The notes below the pieces were generated by a model that made no database searches, had not been told where the DNA came from, and saw nothing but the letters and a program-made list of their open reading frames with translations. Both the position numbers and the translations under genes were made by a program. Below are positions 12,798 to 21,437 of a DNA stretch of 21,437 nt, in pieces. The DNA is from VFZS01 sp964353255. Lineage in GTDB: Bacteria; Acidobacteriota; Terriglobia; Bryobacterales; Bryobacteraceae. The stretch covers positions 1 through 21,437 of the forward strand of contig CAYGVJ010000096.1 of assembly GCA_964353255.1 (NCBI GenBank). Reading direction: 5' to 3'. How positions within the stretch are numbered: the stretch's first letter is position 1; every line of letters starts with the position of its first letter.

Positions 12798-15700
12798 TCA
12801 GAAGTACAGCTTCAGGGCCATCTGGACCAGCCGGGCGTTGTTCTGCTCGGTGGGATCCACCTTGCCGAAGCTGGCGCTGGTGGGGTCGGTGTTCGGAGCC
12901 CCGAAGCGGACGTGGTTGAACCCGTTGTAGACTTCGAACCGGTACTGTACGCGAACGCGCTCCCGGATGCTGAAGTTCTTCGAGATGACCGCATCCACGT
13001 TGTTGACGCGGCTGGCCCGGACATTGCTCCAGCGCGTCGGGTAGTTGCGGATATAGCTGGCGAAGTCCTGGTAGACGCCGTTGGTGATGGTGTCGCCCGC
13101 CGCCGGCTTGTAATTGTACCCGGGCAGGTTTTGAATGCCGGTCCAGGCCGGGTAATTCGAGATATCCGTGTTCTTGGCGGGGAAGCGAATGAACTGGGTC
13201 GTATCGAACCACTGGGGGAGGCTTTGCTGGTCGTGCGGAAGAGCGAAGTTTTTGCCGCTAAAGAAGGAGTCGGTGCTGAATACGACGGGCACGCCGGACT
13301 GAATATTGAACTGCCCGGAGAGTTGCCATCCGCCCATGATAGCGTCGGCCACCTTCGGCATGCTGGGCCAGAACTTCTTGTTCCGCCCGACCGGAATCTG
13401 CCAGATGGGGGCGATCGAGAGGTGGAAGGGTCGGTCTTCGCCGCCCAGCTTGTGTTCGATGTTCCGGCCGGCAATCTCCGGGCCGATCCAGGAGGTGTCC
13501 TCGAACAGCTTGCCCCAAGTGAACGCATTGATCACGCTGAACCCTTTGCTGAAGCGGTGCTCAATCTTGACCAGCAGCGCGTCGTACTGGTTCTGGCCCC
13601 ACGGATTGTTGTTTTCCGTGATGCCGCCCAGGATGGTGACGGGATTCAGCAACTGGTTCATCGCCATTGTCGTGGCGGTGGCGATCGAGCCCGTCACGCC
13701 GGGCAGCCCGTTGAAGGGGTTGGGGACGAGCGTGTTCCACAGCAACGTGTCCAGCGGCCGGCCCTTGCCATCGAAGTTGTTCTCGGGCGACAGGTTTTTC
13801 TGCCACAGCGCGAAGCTCGGCAGGTTCCGGTTCAAGTCCGATGAAATGTCGTACGTTTTGTTGTGCGTGTAACCCGCCTCAAACAGCCAGCCCTTGTACT
13901 GGCGCTGGAGATGCAGGCTGTACTCCCACGAGTGAAACCGTCCGGGATCCGGGTTGCTCCAGCTTACGCCCTGTCCCAGGTTGGTCAGGGGCCCGAGCGA
14001 GGAGCCGGTGGGCGCGAGGATTCCGCTCTGGTAGGGATTGTCCAGCGTCTCGACAATATGCTTGTAGTTGTCGTTCGTGGTGATGAGATTCGTCGTGCGG
14101 CTGAAGCCGTTCTGCCCGCCGGTAATGAAGGAGGCTTGCGTGAAGCGTCCAAAGCCGCCGCGGATCACGGTGTTGGGCCCCAGTCTGTACGCAAAGCCGA
14201 TGCGGGGCTGGATTTCCTGGTAGTTCGGATTGTGGACGCCTCGCGGCACGCCGTTGACCCCATTGAACCGTTGCGCGCCCAAGACCTTGAACGAACTCGC
14301 CGGCAGGATCTGCGAGAGGATCTGAACTCCAACATTGCTGGCGTTGGCCGGGTTGGTCAGGATCTTCGCATAGGCGGCCTGCGCCGCGTCGCTGATGGGG
14401 TTCACCACGGCCGGATCGAAGAGCGAGGTCACGCGGTTGTAGCGCTCGGTAACCGGCGTCTCGTAGTCCCAGCGCAGGCCCATATTGACGGTGAGCTTCG
14501 GGGTGACTCGCCAGTCGTTGTGGACGTAGAACGCGGAGAAGTGTTGCGACCAGAAAGCGTCCGCATTCCGCGCGAAGCTGCTGTTGCTGTTGTGCGGAAG
14601 TCCCAACAGGTACGACGCCATGGTGGAGCCATTGCCGGTTCCTCCACTGACGGTGGCCTGCTGGCGCGTCCACTCGCCGCCGAAGTCGAATCGTCCCTGG
14701 CTCCCGATACTCTTGTTGGCCTGCTGGAGGACCCAGTATTCCGCGCCGTACTTGAAGGTCATATTCCCCCTGACCTGTGTCAGCACGGCGGACCAAGTGT
14801 AATACGAGGTGTTCACGACGCTGCCGGCCTGGTTGACGCCGATATCTCCGAATAGCCCCGTGATGCGCGGCGCCTGCGGAACCGCCAACTGGGAAGTGAA
14901 CGATGCCGGAAAGCCCAGAGTGCTCGAATCGAAGCCCACGCCGTGGTCGTTGTTCGGCTCCGCGTAGCGTGTGAGGTTCGCTTTCAGATCCAGGATCTTC
15001 GTGGGGCTCAAGGTCCAGACATGGTCCACTCCGGCGCCCCTGGTCATGCGGTGCTGATACGCGCCCGTGAACGCGTTATGAAAGTTGTCGCCGCTAAGCT
15101 CGTCTTCGTGATACCAGCGGAAGGTGGCAAAGGTCTTATGGGCGTTGTTCCAGGTGTGGTCGCCGCGGCCCGTGATATCCGCCATCTTGTTATCCCGCGT
15201 GGAGTCCGGCACGAAGTTGTTGGTCGCGTTGCTGGTCCCGTCGGTGGGTGTATTCGGCAGCGGGACATAGTTCAGGATGTTCTGCGCGACCTTGCTCAGG
15301 CGGCTCGCCGGCACCACCATTCCGGCGAACAAGGTGCGGGTGCCGTTGGCGTCCGCGGCCACGGTCAGCGGGTCGTAGACCTGGATGGGGTACTTGATGC
15401 GTTGGCCGCCGACCAACTGGGTGGTCCAGGACTGACTGAAATCTCCCTTGCGCTCCAGCTCCGTGGGCAGTGAACGGATGTTGAAGCGCGGATCCCGGTT
15501 CCGGATGCCGTTGTAGTTGAAAAAAAAGAAGGTCTTCCCTTTTCCGTTGTAGACCTTCGGAACCCAGACCGGTCCGCCGATGCTGCCGCCGTACTCGTTA
15601 TAGTGCACCGGGGGCTTTTCGCCGCCCGTCAGGTTGGTTTGGAAGAGGGTGGCGTTGAGGAGGTTGTTCTGATTGAACGCGTAGAGGCTGCCGTGGTACT

Positions 15701-16463
15701 TCGCCGTGCCGCTCTTGGTGGTCATCTGAATGGTGCCGCCGGCCTGCCGGCCAATGGAGGCGTCGTAGGCATTCATCAGCACGCGGAACTCCTGCACGGC
15801 GTCCGGAGCGGGCAGGAACGCCACTTGCCCGCCGGTCTTGAGGTTGGGCATGCCGTCCAGCTCGAAGGTGTTGGACCGGGTGTTGTTCCGGCCGCCATTG
15901 ACCGTGAACTGGGACGCCGCATCGTGCGACCACAGGTGCGCGATGTTCTGGTTCTGGTCCTGCTGCAACACACCCGGGGAGAGGGTGGCCAGCAGGGTGG
16001 TCACGCGCGACATGGAGGGCATCTCGGTGATTTGCTCTTCGGTGATCACGGTTCCGGAGGTGGCGGCGGTGGTGTCGATTAACGGGGTTTCTGCCGTGAC
16101 CGTGATCTGGGACATCGCCGCTCCGATCTCAAGTTGCGTGTCGATCACCTTGTTGTCGCCGGTTTGCAGTGTGATGCCGTGCTGTTCCATGCGGCGGAAG
16201 CCGGGGGCGTTTACCGCCAAGCTGTAATGCCCTGGAATGAGGAACTGGACGAGCCAGTTGCCTTGCAGATTGGTCTTGGTCTCTTGCTTGACTCCGGTGT
16301 CGTCCGAGGTCACCGTGACATCGGCCCCTGGAACGACGGCGCCCTGAGCGTCCACCACCCGGCCGCCCAGTGTCGCCCTGGCCCCCTGGCCCCAGGCCAC
16401 ATTGGTAGCGGCGGCCCAGGACATGACGACCAGGGCCAAGATGATTCGTGCAGCTTGCTTCAT
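12798..16463 (-). CDS. Oar-like TonB-dependent receptor with carboxypeptidase-regulatory-like domain
   Basis: This 1221-aa outer membrane protein has a signal peptide at about 1-25 (ending NVAWGQG), a beta-sandwich CarboxypepD_reg-like domain at about 27-115 (GGRVVDAQGAVVPGADVTVT, GHYSLAVNAPGFRR), a plug domain at about 120-240 (TVTAETPLIDTT, DGMPNLKTGGQ) and a long 22-strand-type barrel ending in MALKLYF with terminal Phe, as required for barrel assembly. Such receptors take up large substrates, often glycans or peptides, using TonB energy; the ligand is unknown. The frame extends to 16625, but ATG 16463, preceded by GGGAGAAAGG, gives the proper signal peptide. It is monocistronic, with no SusD-like or hydrolase gene beside it. 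Confidence 0.92.
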   Translation of the reverse strand: MKQAARIILALVVMSWAAATNVAWGQGARATLGGRVVDAQGAVVPGADVTVTSDDTGVKQETKTNLQGNWLVQFLIPGHYSLAVNAPGFRRMEQHGITLQTGDNKVIDTQLEIGAAMSQITVTAETPLIDTTAATSGTVITEEQITEMPSMSRVTTLLATLSPGVLQQDQNQNIAHLWSHDAASQFTVNGGRNNTRSNTFELDGMPNLKTGGQVAFLPAPDAVQEFRVLMNAYDASIGRQAGGTIQMTTKSGTAKYHGSLYAFNQNNLLNATLFQTNLTGGEKPPVHYNEYGGSIGGPVWVPKVYNGKGKTFFFFNYNGIRNRDPRFNIRSLPTELERKGDFSQSWTTQLVGGQRIKYPIQVYDPLTVAADANGTRTLFAGMVVPASRLSKVAQNILNYVPLPNTPTDGTSNATNNFVPDSTRDNKMADITGRGDHTWNNAHKTFATFRWYHEDELSGDNFHNAFTGAYQHRMTRGAGVDHVWTLSPTKILDLKANLTRYAEPNNDHGVGFDSSTLGFPASFTSQLAVPQAPRITGLFGDIGVNQAGSVVNTSYYTWSAVLTQVRGNMTFKYGAEYWVLQQANKSIGSQGRFDFGGEWTRQQATVSGGTGNGSTMASYLLGLPHNSNSSFARNADAFWSQHFSAFYVHNDWRVTPKLTVNMGLRWDYETPVTERYNRVTSLFDPAVVNPISDAAQAAYAKILTNPANASNVGVQILSQILPASSFKVLGAQRFNGVNGVPRGVHNPNYQEIQPRIGFAYRLGPNTVIRGGFGRFTQASFITGGQNGFSRTTNLITTNDNYKHIVETLDNPYQSGILAPTGSSLGPLTNLGQGVSWSNPDPGRFHSWEYSLHLQRQYKGWLFEAGYTHNKTYDISSDLNRNLPSFALWQKNLSPENNFDGKGRPLDTLLWNTLVPNPFNGLPGVTGSIATATTMAMNQLLNPVTILGGITENNNPWGQNQYDALLVKIEHRFSKGFSVINAFTWGKLFEDTSWIGPEIAGRNIEHKLGGEDRPFHLSIAPIWQIPVGRNKKFWPSMPKVADAIMGGWQLSGQFNIQSGVPVVFSTDSFFSGKNFALPHDQQSLPQWFDTTQFIRFPAKNTDISNYPAWTGIQNLPGYNYKPAAGDTITNGVYQDFASYIRNYPTRWSNVRASRVNNVDAVISKNFSIRERVRVQYRFEVYNGFNHVRFGAPNTDPTSASFGKVDPTEQNNARLVQMALKLYF

Positions 16464-16561
16464 GACCCTTTCTCCCGATTGGGGATCTCCCAACCGCCGA
16501 AAGCTTACCACACCCGCCACGTCGCCGGCGGAACACCCGTCCCATATCGCCCGCGGATGCG

Positions 16562-16592
16562 TTGTCCCCGATGCACAGAAAACCTGTACAAT
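16562..16592 (+). promoter_or_regulatory. Candidate promoter of the toxin-antitoxin pair
   Basis: TTGTCC (16562-16567) and TACAAT (16587-16592) are 19 nt apart. Transcription would start close to 16599, just in front of the ribosome binding site GAGGTG (16599-16604) for the GTG at 16610. The rest of the 146-nt gap toward the receptor gene holds a short imperfect palindrome TTGGG-GATCT-CCCAA at 16479-16493 in the receptor leader. Confidence 0.35.
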
Positions 16593-16609
16593 AGATTCGA
16601 GGTGCCGTC

Positions 16610-16897
16610 GTGGCCATCGAGACAACCTACACCAGCCTGCGTCAGGAGCTGGCTTCGTTCCTGGACCGGGTCGTGGAAGACCGAGAACTTGTCATCGTGC
16701 GCCGGAGGAAGGCCGGGGATGTGGCCTTGATTCCCGCGGCGGAGTTGGCCGGTATTCTCGAAACTGCGCATCTGCTCCGTTCGCCCAGAAACGCGCGGCG
16801 GTTGCTGGCCGCCCTGCGTCGCGCCGAACGCGGGAAGGGCAGACCCGAGCCGCTGGAGAAACTGCGCCGGGAGATGGGGCTTGAGCAAAGCCGCTGA
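16610..16897 (+). CDS. Phd/YefM-family antitoxin
   Basis: The 95-aa protein has the Phd/YefM N-terminal DNA-binding fold: TTYTSLRQELASFLDRVVEDRELVIVRRRKAGDVALIPAAELAGILET, where the antitoxin motif of the form V-x-R-x-x-x-x-D-V-A-L-I/V-x-x-x-E/D-x-x-x-L is well conserved. The C-terminal part (HLLRSPRNARRLLAAL onward) is basic/helical and should wrap the toxin. It neutralises the downstream YoeB-type toxin and represses its own promoter, usually with the toxin as corepressor. The start is GTG 16610 with GAGGTG 5 nt upstream. It overlaps the toxin gene by 17 nt, ensuring coupled translation. Confidence 0.92.
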   Translation: MAIETTYTSLRQELASFLDRVVEDRELVIVRRRKAGDVALIPAAELAGILETAHLLRSPRNARRLLAALRRAERGKGRPEPLEKLRREMGLEQSR

Positions 16898-17153
16898 GCG
16901 GGACGCGGTATTCCACCCGGAATTCCGAGAGGACCTGCGCTATTGGGTAAGGACCGATCGCCGGACCGCCCTGCGCGTGTTCGAATTGGTCGAGGCGGTC
17001 ATGAGGGACCCGTTCTCCGGCATCGGCAAACCGGAGGCTTTGAAGTACCTGCTCGCCGGATGCTGGTCACGCCGCATCACCCAGGAGCACCGGCTGGTCT
17101 ACAGGGTCAGCCAGACCCGCGTTGACTTCCTCCAGGCCCGGTACCACTATTGA
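16881..17153 (+). CDS. yoeB: Txe/YoeB-family ribosome-dependent mRNA interferase toxin
   Basis: The 90-aa RelE-superfamily toxin shows the YoeB hallmarks: HPEFREDLRYWVRTDRRTALRVFELVEAVMRDPFSGIGKPEALK, then GCWSRRITQEHRLVYRV and the C-terminal RYHY containing the catalytic His/Tyr end. Members cleave mRNA in the ribosomal A site. It starts at TTG 16881 inside the antitoxin gene; no better in-frame start precedes the homology. Length and motifs are intact, so it should be active. The stop overlaps the 3' end of gltD on the other strand by 7 nt, an unusually tight convergent junction. Confidence 0.93.
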   Translation: MSKAAERDAVFHPEFREDLRYWVRTDRRTALRVFELVEAVMRDPFSGIGKPEALKYLLAGCWSRRITQEHRLVYRVSQTRVDFLQARYHY

Positions 17154-18575
17154 GGCCCTGCCGGCGGGCCTTCCCACCTCTGCCTGAGATAAGCGTCGAT
17201 GCTTCCCGCCGCCCGCCGCCCCTCGGCAATTGCCCAGACGACCAGGGACTGCCCCCGCCGCATGTCGCCGGCGGCGAAGATGCCGGGCACCGAGGTCATG
17301 TAGTTGTCGTCGGTGGCCACGTTGCCGCGCGCGTCGAGCGCCACGCCCAACTGCTCCAGCAGCCCGTTGCGCGCCGGGCCGAGGAACCCCATGGCCAGCA
17401 GCACCAGGTCCACTTCGAGCGTGAACTCGGTCCCCGGCACAGGCCTGAAATCCGGCGGCGGGCCCGCACGGAGGGCGTGGAGCTTCGTCACGTTGCCCCG
17501 CGCGTCGCCGGCGAACCCGGTCGTGGCCACCGACCACTCCCGCTCGCCGCCCTCTTCGTGCGAAGTTTCCGTGCGCAGCATGTACGGCCACATGGGCCAG
17601 GGCGTCTCGGGAGCGCGCTCGGCCGGCGGGCGCGGCAGGATCTCGAGCACGTGGACGCGGCGCGCCTTCTGGCGCAGCGCGGTACCCAGGCAATCGGCCG
17701 CGGTGTCTCCGCCGCCGATGATGGCGACCCGCTTGCCCGCGGCCAGGATCTCGCCGCAGAAGTCCAGCCGCTCGCCCGCCAGCCGCCGGTTCTGCTGCGT
17801 GAGGAACTCCATAGCGAAGCGGACGCCGCGCAACTGGCGGCCCGGCACGGCCAGATCCCGCGGCTGCTCCGCGCCCCCGGCGAGCAGGACGGCATCAAAG
17901 TCACGGCGTAGCTCCTCGACGGGCACGTTGCCGCCAACCTGCGCGCCGGTCTGAAACCTCACGCCTTCTTCGGCGAGTTGCTCCAGCCGGCGGTCCACCA
18001 GGCGCTTCTCCAGCTTGAAATCCGGAACGCCGTAGCGCAGCAGCCCGCCCAGCCGGTCGCTCTTCTCGAACACCGTCACCCAGTGCCCGGCGCGGTTCAA
18101 CTGTTGCGCCGCCGCGAGGCCCGCCGGCCCCGAGCCCACCACTGCCACATGCTTGCCGGTCCGCGCCGGCGGCGGCTGAGGCCGGATCCAGCCTTCGCAA
18201 AACGCCCGCTCCACGATGGCCTGCTCGATCAGCTTGATGGTTACCGGCGCCTGGTTGATGGCCAGCACGCAAGCTGCCTCGCACGGCGCCGGGCAGACGC
18301 GCCCGGTGAACTCCGGGAAGTTGTTGGTGGCGTGGAGCGCCCGCAGCGCCTCTGGCCAGCGCTCGCGGTAAAGGAGGTCGTTGAAATCCGGAATCAGGTT
18401 GTTCAGCGGGCACCCGGTGTTGCAGAACGGCACGCCGCAGTCCATGCAGCGGGCGCACTGCCGCGCCAGCCGCTGCTCGGCAAACGACTCGTACACCTCG
18501 CGGTAGTCGTTGAGGCGTTCCGGAACCGGCCGCCGCGCCGGCGCCTCCCGGTCGAATTCCAGGAAACCGGTGGTC

Positions 18576-18583
<8 letters not shown>
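17147..18583 (-). CDS. gltD: Glutamate synthase [NADPH] small subunit
   Basis: The 478-aa flavoprotein oxidises NADPH and passes electrons via iron-sulphur clusters to GltB, which makes glutamate from glutamine and 2-oxoglutarate. An N-terminal ferredoxin-like helical domain carries cysteines at 43, 46, 49, 54, 58 and 97, 101, 105 (CARCMDCGVPFCNTGCP; CPAPCEAAC) for two [4Fe-4S] clusters. The FAD motif VAVVGSGPAG follows near 146-155, the NADPH motif VAIIGGGDTAAD near 280, and the GDMRRGQSLVVWAIAEGR motif close to the end. The preferred start is ATG 18583 with GCGGAG 7 nt upstream. It overlaps gltB by 8 nt, showing the usual gltBD order and coupling. Confidence 0.96.

Positions 18584-21437
<2,854 letters not shown>

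Noticed and set aside
16464..16625. 54-residue N-terminal extension of the TonB-dependent receptor
   Set aside because: It would bury the signal peptide, which begins at ATG 16463 behind a ribosome binding site, and overlaps the antitoxin start.
17430..17450. Further REP-like copy (GGCACAGGCCTGA) in gltD
   Set aside because: Only about 11 nt match and the codons fit the gltD protein; likely chance.

Overview
The window is about 21.4 kb of GC-rich chromosomal DNA. It most likely comes from an Acidobacteriota genome of the Bryobacterales/Solibacter type. That placement is inference: it rests on an Oar-like TonB-dependent receptor with an N-terminal carboxypeptidase-regulatory-like domain, a PknB-type kinase fused to a TPR-rich sensor, a twin-arginine MBL-fold hydrolase, small dispersed palindromes, and a tmRNA tag ending in the pattern AxxQFAxAA. 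Coding density is high and most frame-shifted reading frames are GC-driven shadows.

Left part (1-8.4 kb). A 21-bp-stem hairpin overlaps the 3' end of an EamA/DMT exporter gene, which lies 4 nt downstream of a membrane-anchored Ser/Thr kinase gene (both minus). Divergent from the kinase is a secreted GH2 beta-galactosidase-like enzyme. Then come a small nucleotidyltransferase-fold protein with an overlapping 53-codon ORF, a complete one-piece tmRNA gene on the minus strand with a readable tag (ANMQFAHAA), and a Tat-type MBL-fold hydrolase.

Middle (8.3-12.7 kb). An HDOD protein (minus) is bracketed by inverted copies of a 25-nt REP-like palindrome; the copy at its 5' side sits inside a 126-bp MITE-like element. 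Divergent from it is a tightly coupled ABC ATPase / ABC-2 permease / lipoprotein operon. Its last gene overlaps tail-to-tail with a [2Fe-2S] ferredoxin gene that appears to be leaderless. Divergent from the ferredoxin is an orphan ribbon-helix-helix protein.

Right part (12.8-21.4 kb). A 1221-aa Oar-like TonB-dependent receptor (minus) faces away from a Phd/YefM-YoeB toxin-antitoxin pair. Then come gltD and the 3' two thirds of gltB (minus, gltB running off the window). A perfect 30-bp palindrome is embedded in the last codons of gltB, directly before the gltD ribosome binding site.

I see no CRISPR array, prophage, transposase gene or multi-gene defence island. The most unusual signals are the tmRNA acceptor stem, which shows A3:U70 where the alanine-identity G3.U70 wobble is expected, the repeats that have entered gene ends, and the uncharacterised lipoprotein tied to an ABC exporter.
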